Positions 1-8,300 of a stretch of DNA of 64,000 nt are shown one piece after another (position 1 is the first letter of the stretch; each line of letters begins with the position of its first letter). The DNA comes from Leadbetterella sp. (GTDB lineage Bacteria > Bacteroidota > Bacteroidia > Cytophagales > Spirosomataceae): NCBI GenBank assembly GCA_019638185.1, contig JAHBUH010000007.1, forward strand, positions 124,001-188,000, read 5' to 3'. Under the pieces are notes generated by a model. That model worked only from the letters and a program-made list of their open reading frames with translations. It did no database searches and had not been told where the DNA came from. The position numbers and the translations under genes are program-made.

Positions 1-17
1 CTGAATTTTTATACAAG

Positions 18-365
18 ATGAAAAAAATTGTCCTCGTACTGGACCTCAAAGATGACCCCGCCCTGATCGCTGAATACGAAGCGTATCACCGGGAGGTGTG
101 GCCCGAGATCCTGGATAGTATCCGGGATTCGGGAATTCTCCGGATGGAAATCTACCGGTTTTCGAACCGCCTGTTTATGATCATGGAAACGGAAGAAGAT
201 TTTTCTTTCGAGCGGAAAGGCGAAATGGATAAAGCTAACCCGAAAGTACAGGAATGGGAAGAGCTGATGTGGAAATACCAACAGGCTTTGCCGGGCTCAC
301 CGCCGGGGGCGAAGTGGCTACCGGCAAAGCTTGTCTTCTCTATGGAATCAGAGCTCGGGGAATGA
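18..365 (+). CDS. L-rhamnose/L-fucose mutarotase family protein (RhaM/DUF718)
   Basis: A 115-residue protein of the RhaM fold (ferredoxin-like alpha+beta barrel). The family interconverts the alpha and beta anomers of L-rhamnose or L-fucose before isomerisation or oxidation. Family marks are the segment YHREVWPEI with the likely catalytic His24, and the later MWKYQQALPG segment, which corresponds to the WWKYM region of E. coli RhaM. There is no signal peptide, so it should be cytosolic. The ATG at 18 is the first start available; the gene or its operon may begin outside the window. Its last 18 bases overlap the 3' end of the convergent lipoprotein gene. Substrate (rhamnose or fucose) cannot be decided from sequence. 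Confidence 0.85.
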   Translation: MKKIVLVLDLKDDPALIAEYEAYHREVWPEILDSIRDSGILRMEIYRFSNRLFMIMETEEDFSFERKGEMDKANPKVQEWEELMWKYQQALPGSPPGAKWLPAKLVFSMESELGE

Positions 366-704
366 GGATCTGAACTTAGTGAACTGGTCGGCTGTTAATA
401 CCGCTTTAAGCTCTTTGTGGTAGTTCTCTTTGGTAGAGGCAGCCAGCCCCTGTTCATTATTTTCCCGGATCCGCTGAAGGAGTTTCTGGTTCACCACGTT
501 AATGGTCAGTACTTTTTCTTCCTGGGGTTTATCCAGCCCCAGCACGGCCTTCATCCGGTTAGTCAGGTCCCTGGCCTGAGCTTCCGCACTGGAAGTACTC
601 TGCGAAGAGGCCTGTCCGCCTCCGCCGCCCGTGCTCAGTCCCCCACCGGTAGCACAGGCTGTCATCAGCAGGGCTACCACGGCTATACTCATTAACTTTT
701 TCAT
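348..704 (-). CDS. Small Spy-like lipoprotein, function unknown
   Basis: A 118-residue protein with a lipoprotein signal ending in LMTAC (Cys17), then a Gly/Ser-rich linker (about residues 20-42) and an all-helical domain (about 45-118). The helical part has the pattern MKAVLGLDKPQEEKV followed by LKAVLTADQFTKF. It resembles the LTxxQ repeats of Spy/CpxP-like periplasmic proteins, but it is not a clear member. It should be anchored in a membrane facing the periplasm or outside. It is monocistronic, and its 3' end overlaps the convergent mutarotase gene. Function is not known; a stress or chaperone role would be a guess from the repeat alone. Confidence 0.75.
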   Translation of the reverse strand: MKKLMSIAVVALLMTACATGGGLSTGGGGGQASSQSTSSAEAQARDLTNRMKAVLGLDKPQEEKVLTINVVNQKLLQRIRENNEQGLAASTKENYHKELKAVLTADQFTKFRSSFPEL

Positions 705-767
705 TTTTCTTCGCGTTTAATCGTTGAGAAACATTTTACGTATTAGATCAGGAAACAGGCAAAAGGT

Positions 768-1433
768 TTAGACCGGTTCTGCCAGGTTCCCCATTTCATC
801 AAAGTACAAATTAGATATTTCGCCAATTATAAAATTACCCTCCACCTGTACGGCCCTGGCCAGCACTTCCATGATCTCTTCCTGCCTGACCCGGCGGTGA
901 ACGGGCTTCATGGTGCCGCCAAAGGCCCCGGGTTCCGCCAGCGGATTCCACTGGAAGATGGCGTCTACCAGGGTGCCGCGCGGTGCCATCAGCGGCGGGT
1001 AGCCCGTACCGCGGTAGTCCAGCTGGCGGGGATGTGGCAGCCCCAGCGCATGGCCGAACTCGTGCGCGGCCGTGGTGCTCTGGCCCAGCTGGTCGGTGAT
1101 CAGCCAATGCCCGGAGTTCTGGCCCAGCCCCATGCCCATCATGGAGCGCTCCACGATATTCGCGTCTTCCACCCGCACGAAATTCACTTCGTGTGAGCGG
1201 TTCTCCCGCATTTTCTGTTTGGCTTCTTCCACCGTTATGGCTTCCACCCGCACCTGGAAGCGTACTTTCAGGTAACGATCCGGCACCGGGATTACTACCA
1301 GTGGCTGGTTCCACATCCGGTTAATCTCCGCTTCTATATCCGCTGCCAGGGGGGCATCGGCGTATTTTCCATAGAGGAAAATACGGGCTTTCACCCGGAT
1401 CTCATCTTCTTCTATATAGCCTATCGCCGACAT
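768..1433 (-). CDS. Metzincin-like zinc metalloprotease, no signal peptide
   Basis: A 221-residue protein with a full metzincin zinc site HEFGHALGLPH (His124, Glu125, His128, Gly131, His134), followed about 15 residues later by LMAPRG, a candidate Met-turn. This arrangement is that of matrixin-type proteases, in which three His bind zinc and Glu is the general base. No signal peptide or pro-domain is seen and the protein starts directly with a folded region, so it is either cytosolic or exported by another route. It begins 2 bases after the stop of rsmG, so the two genes are almost certainly co-transcribed. The substrate is unknown. Confidence 0.8.
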   Translation of the reverse strand: MSAIGYIEEDEIRVKARIFLYGKYADAPLAADIEAEINRMWNQPLVVIPVPDRYLKVRFQVRVEAITVEEAKQKMRENRSHEVNFVRVEDANIVERSMMGMGLGQNSGHWLITDQLGQSTTAAHEFGHALGLPHPRQLDYRGTGYPPLMAPRGTLVDAIFQWNPLAEPGAFGGTMKPVHRRVRQEEIMEVLARAVQVEGNFIIGEISNLYFDEMGNLAEPV

Positions 1434-1435
1434 GC

Positions 1436-2062
1436 TCAGAAGGGGATATACACCACTTTTTTGGTTTCAAAAAATTCTTCTTCAAAGTAATCCTTCAGCT
1501 CAAAGATGCGGTGTTTCCGCCGTACTTCGGCCATTTCTTCCTTCAGATCACCGCCTTTCAGGTAAAGGATGCCGTTATCCAGGGAGCTGAAATGATTCCT
1601 GTTGATCTTATTCCGTACCCAGCCCAGGAACGGCTCCATGCGGGTAACTGCCCGGCTGATGATAAAGTCGTACGTTCCGCGCAGCTGCTCCACCCGCTCA
1701 TGCTCGGCTTTTACATTGGTCAGTCCCAGTCCTGCCGCCACTTCCTCCACCACTTTGATCTTCTTCCCCACGGCATCTACCAGGTGAAAAGATACTTCCG
1801 GGAAAAAAATGGCCAGGGGAATCCCCGGGAATCCACCCCCTGTGCCCACATCCAGCACCTCGGAGTCATCTGCAAAACGGCAGACTTTGGCGATCCCCAG
1901 CGAATGCAGCACATGCCTTTCATACAGCAGGTCGATATCCTTGCGGGAGATCACATTAATTTTGGAATTCCACTCGGTATACAGCTCCTCCAGCCGGTCA
2001 AACTGCTCTTTCTGCTTCTCCGTCAGCTCCGGAAAGTACCTGTAAATTATCTCAGACTTCAC
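1436..2062 (-). CDS. rsmG: 16S rRNA (guanine-527-N7)-methyltransferase RsmG
   Basis: A 208-residue methyltransferase of the RsmG (GidB) family, which uses S-adenosylmethionine to methylate G527 of 16S rRNA in the 30S subunit. The SAM-binding motif VLDVGTGGGFPGIPLAIFFP starts at residue 69, after the family N-terminal helix (FDRLEELYTEWNSKINVISR), and a downstream IISRAV segment is also conserved. Length is usual for the family. It is the first gene of a two-gene unit with the metalloprotease 2 bases downstream. A -7 box (TATCTTTG, minus strand) lies just upstream. Confidence 0.97.
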   Translation of the reverse strand: MKSEIIYRYFPELTEKQKEQFDRLEELYTEWNSKINVISRKDIDLLYERHVLHSLGIAKVCRFADDSEVLDVGTGGGFPGIPLAIFFPEVSFHLVDAVGKKIKVVEEVAAGLGLTNVKAEHERVEQLRGTYDFIISRAVTRMEPFLGWVRNKINRNHFSSLDNGILYLKGGDLKEEMAEVRRKHRIFELKDYFEEEFFETKKVVYIPF

Positions 2063-2080
2063 GCCTTAGGTCGTTTTTCA

Positions 2081-2088
2081 CAAAGATA
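2081..2088 (-). promoter_or_regulatory. -7 promoter box for rsmG
   Basis: The minus strand reads TATCTTTG, a perfect match to the Bacteroidota -7 consensus TAnnTTTG, 19 bases before the rsmG start codon. Transcription would begin about 7 bases downstream of it. A -33 element is not obvious. Confidence 0.5.
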
Positions 2089-2125
2089 AGTGGTTTTGCC
2101 CCTTTCAGAAACCGGTTAATTCCAG

Positions 2126-2133
2126 TATTTTTG
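2126..2133 (+). promoter_or_regulatory. -7 promoter box for aroB
   Basis: TATTTTTG matches TAnnTTTG perfectly and lies 18 bases before the ATG at 2152. It overlaps the TTG at 2131 that would otherwise be a possible upstream start, which argues that translation begins at 2152. Confidence 0.5.
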
Positions 2134-2151
2134 AATTTTAAAAAGAAATGT

Positions 2152-3177
2152 ATGTCGGTACTACAAGGCTCTGTGGAGCAGCTTATCCCCCGTTACCTGG
2201 AAGGAAAGGATTATTCGGCCATAGCGGTGATTGCAGATAAAAACACCCGGAAGCACTGCTATCCCAAAGTAAAAGAACTGCTCCCGCGGCACCTGCTGAT
2301 CACAGTTCAGGACGGTGAAGAATATAAGAATTTAGATAGTTGTACAATTATCTGGAATAAACTCACCGAAGCGGAATTCGACCGGCATGCCCTGGTTATT
2401 GACCTCGGTGGAGGGGTGATCGGTGACATGGGCGGCTTTTGCGCTTCCACCTATAAACGGGGCATTGATTTTATCCAGGTACCTACCACCCTGCTGGCCC
2501 AGGTAGATGCCAGTGTGGGCGGTAAGCTGGGCATCGATTTCCAGGGCTTTAAGAACCACATCGGTGTTTTTACCCAGCCCCGGGCCGTGCTGATCGATCC
2601 CGCCTTCCTGGCTACGCTTCCGGAGCGCGAGCTGCGGTCGGGATTTGCCGAAGTGATCAAGCATTGCCTGATCCGTGACCGGGCCATGTGGAACCGAATC
2701 CGGAGGATCGAACTGGAAGATATGCCCCTGAAAGAGCTGATCAGCCATTCCGTGGAAACCAAAAAAGCCGTAGTTACGGAAGACCCTACGGAAAAAGGCC
2801 TGCGTAAAATCCTGAATTTCGGCCATACCATCGGGCATGCCGTGGAAACCTTTTACCTGGATAAAGACCGGCTACTGCACGGCGAGGCCATTGCCATCGG
2901 CATGATCTGTGAATCGTATATCGCCTACTCCAAAGGCATGCTTTCCGAAGCGGAACTGGCCGAAATAGAAGAATATATTTTCTCGGTGTACGGAGCCGTG
3001 CGACTGGACCCCCAGGATTTTCCAGCCATTATAGCGTTAACCGGCCAGGATAAGAAGAACCGGGGAAATTCCGTACGCGCGGCGCTGCTGAACGGTATCG
3101 GCGACTGCAGTTATGATATCGTGCTGAGCCGGCAGGATATCCTGAAGTCGCTGAAATATTATTGTGGAATTTTATAA
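2152..3177 (+). CDS. aroB: 3-dehydroquinate synthase
   Basis: The second enzyme of the shikimate pathway, converting DAHP to 3-dehydroquinate in the cytosol with NAD and a divalent metal. Visible family marks are DLGGGVIGDMGGF (nucleotide site), the TTLLAQVDASVGGK segment, GFAEVIKH (metal Glu region), LNFGHTIGHA and HGEAIAIGM (metal His residues). I chose the ATG at 2152 (341 residues) rather than an in-frame TTG at 2131, because the TTG lies inside the predicted -7 box. The gene is divergent from rsmG and 41 bases upstream of a histidine kinase gene on the same strand. Confidence 0.96.
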   Translation: MSVLQGSVEQLIPRYLEGKDYSAIAVIADKNTRKHCYPKVKELLPRHLLITVQDGEEYKNLDSCTIIWNKLTEAEFDRHALVIDLGGGVIGDMGGFCASTYKRGIDFIQVPTTLLAQVDASVGGKLGIDFQGFKNHIGVFTQPRAVLIDPAFLATLPERELRSGFAEVIKHCLIRDRAMWNRIRRIELEDMPLKELISHSVETKKAVVTEDPTEKGLRKILNFGHTIGHAVETFYLDKDRLLHGEAIAIGMICESYIAYSKGMLSEAELAEIEEYIFSVYGAVRLDPQDFPAIIALTGQDKKNRGNSVRAALLNGIGDCSYDIVLSRQDILKSLKYYCGIL

Positions 3178-3218
3178 TTATACAAATATCGAATAATAAC
3201 ACATAAACGCGTTCTGTT

Positions 3219-4583
3219 ATGTCTACCCGTCGCAAATTGGTGATCCTGCTGTTCGTTTCCCTGTTTGCGATCATCCTGCTCTTCAGTGGCTTCATTTATT
3301 ATAACCTCATCGAATATTCCTATGCCGATTTTCACGCCCGCCTGCATACGCGGGCTCTTACCACGGCGCGGATTGAGCTGGAAAGTAACCGGGAGGCCGA
3401 TTACCTGAAGCAGTTCAAGGCCGAATACCTCGAAAAACTGACCAATGAACGGCATTACGTCATAGACGCAGACACGCTGGATCTGAACCGCCTCAGTGCA
3501 CGGCTGGATATCCCGAAAAGCTTTATTACGGAAACCTTGCGTGACGGCGACCATTTTTATAAGAAAGGAAATACTTTCTACAATGCCGTTAGGGCGGATC
3601 GTGCCGGCAAAAAGTACCTGGTGATCGTTTCCGCCGAAAATTACTACCATACTCACCACGAGGTATACCTGCGGCAGCTGCTGATCGGAACCATCATTTT
3701 TGCGGTACTCCTGATTTTCTTCCTCTCCTACTGGATCTCTAACCGCATCAGTAAGCCCCTGCACGAGATCAGCACGCGGGTGAATGAGATCGGAACCGAC
3801 AAGCTCCACCTGCGTATCCCGGAAGAAGACCTCCCGCGGGAACTGGAGATCCTTTCGAAATCATTTAACGTCATGCTGGACCGCCTGGAAACCTCGTTTG
3901 AGGCCCAGAAAAATTTTGTATCCAATGCCTCGCACGAGTTCCGCACCCCCCTCACTTCCATTATGGGGGAGGCTGACCTGGCTCTGTCCCGCGAGCGCGC
4001 CCCCCAGTTTTACCAAGACACCCTCCGGGTTATTCTCACCGAGGCCGAGAAACTAAACCACAAAACCCAGGCCCTGTTATTCCTGGCCCAGACCGGCTTT
4101 AAAAAATCAAAGCTGCTGTTTGAACCGCTGCGGGTAGACGAGGTCCTCCTGGAATGCAAGACCACCTTCCATAAAATAGACCCGGCCAATAAAATTGTAA
4201 TTAATTTCACGAACCTGCCCGAGCAGCACCAGCAGCTCCAGATCCTGGGGAACCGGCAGCTGCTGACCCTGGCCCTCACCAATATCATGGGGAATGGCCT
4301 GAAGTATTCCAAAAACGAGGTGGTGGAGGTGAGCCTGGACTGGGAGGGAGAGGATATTGTCATCAAAATCAAAGACCGGGGCATAGGCATTCCTGAAAGC
4401 GAGCTGCCTTTTATCTACGACCCCTTCTTCCGGGCGTCCAATACCAGTGAGTTTGAAGGCTACGGCATCGGCCTGCCCCTGGCCCGTAACATCATTCGCC
4501 TGCATAAGGGCGAACTGCGCATTCTTTCCGCCAAAGATCAGGGGGTGACCGCTGAAATTAAAATTCCATTAAGACAGAATTAG
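3219..4583 (+). CDS. Orphan membrane sensor histidine kinase (HAMP, HisKA, HATPase)
   Basis: A 454-residue two-component sensor kinase. Layout: membrane segment about 7-29, a periplasmic sensing region of about 125 residues with no recognised domain, membrane segment about 153-173, HAMP about 174-228, HisKA with phospho-acceptor His239 in NASHEFRTPL, and an HATPase with N box NIMGNGLKYS, G1 box DRGIGIP and G2 box GYGIGLPLA. It should autophosphorylate and pass phosphate to a response regulator. No regulator gene is adjacent, so its partner is elsewhere. It follows aroB by 41 bases and could be co-transcribed with it. Confidence 0.92.
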   Translation: MSTRRKLVILLFVSLFAIILLFSGFIYYNLIEYSYADFHARLHTRALTTARIELESNREADYLKQFKAEYLEKLTNERHYVIDADTLDLNRLSARLDIPKSFITETLRDGDHFYKKGNTFYNAVRADRAGKKYLVIVSAENYYHTHHEVYLRQLLIGTIIFAVLLIFFLSYWISNRISKPLHEISTRVNEIGTDKLHLRIPEEDLPRELEILSKSFNVMLDRLETSFEAQKNFVSNASHEFRTPLTSIMGEADLALSRERAPQFYQDTLRVILTEAEKLNHKTQALLFLAQTGFKKSKLLFEPLRVDEVLLECKTTFHKIDPANKIVINFTNLPEQHQQLQILGNRQLLTLALTNIMGNGLKYSKNEVVEVSLDWEGEDIVIKIKDRGIGIPESELPFIYDPFFRASNTSEFEGYGIGLPLARNIIRLHKGELRILSAKDQGVTAEIKIPLRQN

Positions 4584-4691
4584 AATATAATTAGAATGCT
4601 CTGTATAAGGGTTTTTCATGAAACCCGTCCTGTTAACCCGGTGTTTAAACTCTCGAAAAGGTATCCTTCTACAAAAGTTTAAACCCGTTTT

Positions 4692-6263
4692 ATGAATTCT
4701 AAATATCTAAAAAATCTGAAGTATGACCTGCCTGCCGGGCTGGTCGTTTTCCTGGTAGCTTTACCCCTTTGTCTGGGGATATCCCTGGCCTCAGGAACCC
4801 CGTTTTTCAGCGGGATCATTGCCGGAGTGATCGGCGGGATCATCATCGGTGCGCTTTCTAACAGCCAGTTGAGCGTAAGCGGCCCGGCTGCCGGCCTTGT
4901 GGCCATCATCATATCGGCCATTGCCACCCTGGGCAGCTTTGAGTCCTTCCTGCTGGCCGTGGTGCTCGCGGGGGCTTTCCAGATCGTCCTCGGGTTTATC
5001 AAGGCCGGGGTGCTGGCTTATTATTTCCCTTCTAACGTGATCAAAGGGATGCTGTCGGGGATCGGGATCATCATTATCCTGAAGCAGATCCCGCACGCCC
5101 TGGGTTACGATACCGAAACATTCAGCGACCTCACTAATTTCTTCCGGACTGACGGCGGAAATGCCCTGCAGGGCCTGCTGGAGTCGTTCGGAAACATCAG
5201 TGTGGGCGCCACCCTGATCTGCCTCATTGCCCTGGGCATCATCATTGCTTTTGAAACCAAGAGACTGAAGCCGGTTTCCCGGATCATTCCCGGCGGACTG
5301 ATAGCGGTGGTGGTCAGTGTGCTCATCAGCGAACTGATCTTCAAAAATATCCCGGCCCTGGCCATTTCTGCCGATCACCTGGTGAATGTACCGGTGGCCA
5401 ATTCGTTTTCAGAAGTGGTGGGACTGTTCACTTTCCCTGATTTCTCCGGCATCATGAACTCCCAGGTATGGCTGGTGGCCCTGACCATTACCGCGGTAGC
5501 GTCTATTGAAACCCTCCTGTGTATTGAGGCGGTAGACCAGCTGGATCCTCACAAAAGATTTACCAACAATAACCGGGAGCTGATAGCCCAGGGCATCGGG
5601 AACATGACCTCGGGCTTTATCGGGGGGCTACCCATCACCTCGGTGATCGTTCGGAGTAGCGCTAACCTGAATGCCAATGCCCGGACCAAGGTCTCCGCTA
5701 TTTTTCACGGGGTGCTGCTCTTTGCGTCCGTATTGCTGATTCCCGTGGTGCTGAATAAGATCCCCCTGGCCTCCCTGGCGGCCATATTGATCCATACCGG
5801 TTACAAACTGGCCCGGCCCGCCATTTTCCGGGATATGTTCTCGAACGGCAAATACCAGTGGAAGCCCTTCCTGGTAACGGTGGTCAGCGTAGTGATCTTT
5901 GACCTCCTGGTGGGTGTGGGCGTAGGACTGGCTTACAGTGTATACTACATCCTGAAAGGAAATTTCAAAAATGCCTTCTTCTATGATAAGCCCGAGGCAA
6001 GCTCCCCCCAACCTATCCGTATGGTGCTTTCTGAAGAGGTGTCTTTCCTGAATAAGGCTAATATCAAGGAATCCCTGGAGGCGATCCCCAAAAACAGCGC
6101 TATCGTCATTGATGCCTCTAATTCCACCTACATTGATTTCGATGTGCTTCAGGGCATCAAGGAATTTGTGGACTATAAGTCGAAATACCGTAATATTCAC
6201 TGCGAGCTCATCGGCTTTGACAAACAATTCTCCCTTTCTGAAGTACCTGTAGCCGCTCATTAA
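4692..6263 (+). CDS. SulP-family anion transporter with STAS domain, probable bicarbonate uptake
   Basis: A 523-residue inner-membrane transporter of the SulP/SLC26 family: a long hydrophobic core of many membrane segments (about 10-420), opening with the family segment YDLPAGLVVFLVALPLCLGI, then a C-terminal STAS domain (about 430-515). SulP proteins carry sulfate, bicarbonate or other anions. A beta-carbonic anhydrase gene begins 7 bases after its stop, which favours bicarbonate as substrate; this is inferred from context. Length is typical for the subgroup paired with carbonic anhydrase. Both genes share a terminator after the second. Confidence 0.9.
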   Translation: MNSKYLKNLKYDLPAGLVVFLVALPLCLGISLASGTPFFSGIIAGVIGGIIIGALSNSQLSVSGPAAGLVAIIISAIATLGSFESFLLAVVLAGAFQIVLGFIKAGVLAYYFPSNVIKGMLSGIGIIIILKQIPHALGYDTETFSDLTNFFRTDGGNALQGLLESFGNISVGATLICLIALGIIIAFETKRLKPVSRIIPGGLIAVVVSVLISELIFKNIPALAISADHLVNVPVANSFSEVVGLFTFPDFSGIMNSQVWLVALTITAVASIETLLCIEAVDQLDPHKRFTNNNRELIAQGIGNMTSGFIGGLPITSVIVRSSANLNANARTKVSAIFHGVLLFASVLLIPVVLNKIPLASLAAILIHTGYKLARPAIFRDMFSNGKYQWKPFLVTVVSVVIFDLLVGVGVGLAYSVYYILKGNFKNAFFYDKPEASSPQPIRMVLSEEVSFLNKANIKESLEAIPKNSAIVIDASNSTYIDFDVLQGIKEFVDYKSKYRNIHCELIGFDKQFSLSEVPVAAH

Positions 6264-6270
6264 GTTATTT

Positions 6271-6900
6271 ATGGAACCGATTAACCGACTGATTGAAAAC
6301 AATAAGCAATGGGCCGCTGCCACGCGCGAGCGCAATCCCCGTTTCTTTGACGACCTGGAGCACGAGCAGAAACCGGAGTTTCTCTGGATAGGATGCAGCG
6401 ACAGCCGGGTGCCGGGCGATATCCTGACCGGAACGCACCCGGGCCAGATCTTTGTTCAGCGCAATATTGCTAATATGGTGATCCATACCGACCTGAACCT
6501 GCTTTCGGTGCTGGAATATGCCGTCAATAACCTGAAAGTGGAGCACGTGATCGTGTGCGGCCACTACAATTGCGGCGGGGTGAAGGCAGCCATGAGTAAC
6601 CAGAACTTCGGCATTATCAATAAATGGGTGCGGAACATCAAAGACGTGATCCGGCTGCACCGCGATGAGCTGGAAGCCATCACTGACGAGCAGGGGCGGT
6701 TTGACCGCCTGGTAGAGCTGAATGTGCAGGAACAGGTTTTTAACCTGGCTAAAACCAGTATTATCCAGCAGGCCTGGAAGAACCGCCAGGGGCCGCATCT
6801 TCACGGCTGGGTCTACGGGCTGAAGACGGGGATCATCAAACCGCTCCTGGACATGACCCACGAAGATCACGTGGATCCCATCTACGAATTTGAATTTTGA
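6271..6900 (+). CDS. can: Beta-class carbonic anhydrase
   Basis: A 209-residue enzyme interconverting CO2 and bicarbonate. The zinc site is complete: Cys42 with the Asp44-Arg46 dyad in GCSDSRVPGD, and His98 and Cys101 in CGHYNCGG. There is no signal peptide, so it is cytosolic. The gene is 7 bases downstream of the SulP transporter, an arrangement that couples anion transport across the membrane to CO2 hydration in the cytosol. A clear intrinsic terminator follows about 30 bases after the stop. Confidence 0.96.
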   Translation: MEPINRLIENNKQWAAATRERNPRFFDDLEHEQKPEFLWIGCSDSRVPGDILTGTHPGQIFVQRNIANMVIHTDLNLLSVLEYAVNNLKVEHVIVCGHYNCGGVKAAMSNQNFGIINKWVRNIKDVIRLHRDELEAITDEQGRFDRLVELNVQEQVFNLAKTSIIQQAWKNRQGPHLHGWVYGLKTGIIKPLLDMTHEDHVDPIYEFEF

Positions 6901-6931
6901 AAGTATATTAAATGTTTAGTGGAAGATAAGG

Positions 6932-6960
6932 CGGGGGCTGATGGCTCCCGTTTTTCTTTT
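6932..6960 (+). terminator. Intrinsic terminator after the SulP-carbonic anhydrase operon
   Basis: Stem CGGGGGC / GCTCCCG (one G-U pair in RNA) with a 5-base loop, followed at once by TTTTTCTTTT. It lies 31 bases after the stop of the carbonic anhydrase gene. Confidence 0.85.
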
Positions 6961-7154
6961 CCCGGATTGGGGGAATGGATTCTTGGGGGGCCAGGGACAC
7001 CCGAGATGCTATGCACAACGCTGCCCGGTCCCCTGACTGAAGCCCGGGGGTAATAAATGCCGGGGCCGGGAGAGGCTGCCGGCCGGATGGAATGTGGGGG
7101 CTGGAGCCAGAGGTAGTGGCAGAAATCCCGGTAAGGGCCTCTGCCACGGGCGGC
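6961..7154. other. GC-rich intergenic stretch without recognisable gene
   Basis: About 195 bases between the terminator of the carbonic anhydrase operon and the 3' end of the convergent YcxB-like gene. It is rich in G and C and contains several short self-complementary pieces. The open frames over it have a proline/serine-rich composition unlike real proteins. No gene is supported. Confidence 0.5.
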
Positions 7155-7649
7155 TCAGGCCGGGAGGAGGTTCTTGCGGCGCAGGATGGACTCAAAGAGC
7201 TTCTGATCGTGCTCGGAGGTAAACACATCCGTGCGGAAATGCAGGAACTGGCCGCGGCCCATGTGCAGGTAAAAGCCGGTTTTATCTTTTTCGGCTGATT
7301 TGATCATGTCCCACTTGATCACCCCGCCTTCTTTGGCATTCAGCTTCACCAGGATCTGGCGACTGTCCACTTCGTAGGCAAACTTATCAAACATCTGTTT
7401 ATTCTGGTCCATCTGGGTGGCAGCATAGAACTGCAGGTACCAGAAGGCGGCAAAAAGAATGGCTCCGATGATGGCTGTGATCAGGATCCACCAGTTTTTA
7501 TATACCCCGGTAAAGTTCAGCACCAGCCCTAACACGGCCACCGCGGCCGGGATCAGGAACCAGATTTTCATTTTATCGATCTGCCCGGCAAAGGCCTTCT
7601 TAATGTAATGTTTTTTATCGAGCGCAAATTTTTTGGTCTTAACTATCAT
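7155..7649 (-). CDS. YcxB-like small membrane protein
   Basis: A 164-residue protein with two adjacent membrane segments (about 29-47 and 53-74), a short basic N-terminus and a C-terminal cytosolic part of about 85 residues. The layout and the segment VIKWDMIKSAEKDKTGFYL fit the YcxB-like family, whose role is unknown. A -7 box (TAATTTTG) sits 20 bases upstream. The gene is monocistronic and divergent from the phosphoribosyltransferase gene. No function can be assigned. Confidence 0.75.
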   Translation of the reverse strand: MIVKTKKFALDKKHYIKKAFAGQIDKMKIWFLIPAAVAVLGLVLNFTGVYKNWWILITAIIGAILFAAFWYLQFYAATQMDQNKQMFDKFAYEVDSRQILVKLNAKEGGVIKWDMIKSAEKDKTGFYLHMGRGQFLHFRTDVFTSEHDQKLFESILRRKNLLPA

Positions 7650-7668
7650 ATCCTGTTTATTCGACCTG

Positions 7669-7676
7669 CAAAATTA
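7669..7676 (-). promoter_or_regulatory. -7 promoter box for the YcxB-like gene
   Basis: The minus strand reads TAATTTTG, a perfect TAnnTTTG match 20 bases before the start codon. Confidence 0.45.
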
Positions 7677-7763
7677 TAAAAAACCACCCGATTAGCCCCT
7701 GCTGTTTAAAAATATATTTGCCCTTTTTAGAAAGTATTTTCACATTTAAAGCCAAGGATTGGT

Positions 7764-7771
7764 TATTTTTG
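7764..7771 (+). promoter_or_regulatory. -7 promoter box for the phosphoribosyltransferase-DedA unit
   Basis: TATTTTTG matches TAnnTTTG perfectly, 22 bases before the ATG at 7794. No clear -33 TTTG is seen. Confidence 0.45.
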
Positions 7772-7793
7772 CAATAACGTAAATTTCCAAAGT

Positions 7794-8297
7794 ATGTCTA
7801 AGGCTCTGCTTCTCACACGTGAAAAAACGCTTCAGAAAGCCAAACGGATAGCCTACCAGATCCTGGAGAACAATACCGGTGAAAATGAAGTGGTGGTGGC
7901 GGGTATCGGTGGCGAGGGCTATGTTCTGGCAGAGATCCTGGTAGACTTCCTCCGGGAGATTTCCGGGCTGAAGGTGACCATTGCCCGGCTCAGCTTTAAT
8001 AAGGAAGCCCCGGCCCAGCCGGATATCACCATTGAGAGTGAAGTAGATACGTTCCGGAATAAATCCGTGGTGATCGTAGACGATGTGCTCAACTCCGGCA
8101 AAACCCTGGCTTTCTGCCTGCGGCCCTTCCTGTCTATTCCCCTGAAAAAATTACAGGTGGCCGTGATGGTAGACCGGAACCATCCGCGGTACCCCATTAA
8201 AGCCGATTTTGTAGGATACAGCCTGTCCACCACCTTATCTGATCACGTGCAAGTGGTTTTATCTGACGATGCACAGGCAGGCGTCTATTTATATTAA
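7794..8297 (+). CDS. PyrR-like phosphoribosyltransferase
   Basis: A 167-residue type I phosphoribosyltransferase. The PRPP-binding motif VVIVDDVLNSGKTL (residues 92-105) has the two acidic residues and the loop typical of the fold, and the GIGGEGYVLAEIL segment (about 37-49) is the pyrophosphate loop region. Size and the MVDRNHPRYPIKADFVGYSL segment resemble PyrR/uracil phosphoribosyltransferase proteins. No pyrimidine gene or leader attenuator is nearby, so a regulatory role like that of PyrR is not shown. A DedA-family gene begins 3 bases after its stop. Confidence 0.88.
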   Translation: MSKALLLTREKTLQKAKRIAYQILENNTGENEVVVAGIGGEGYVLAEILVDFLREISGLKVTIARLSFNKEAPAQPDITIESEVDTFRNKSVVIVDDVLNSGKTLAFCLRPFLSIPLKKLQVAVMVDRNHPRYPIKADFVGYSLSTTLSDHVQVVLSDDAQAGVYLY

Positions 8298-8300
8298 AAA

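Noticed and set aside
2131-2151. Upstream TTG start for aroB
   Set aside because: The TTG is part of a perfect -7 promoter box, so it would not be in the mRNA; the ATG at 2152 is used.
6908-7228. An open frame over the GC-rich gap after the carbonic anhydrase gene
   Set aside because: The translation is Pro/Ser-rich low-complexity, overlaps the terminator, and has no start context.
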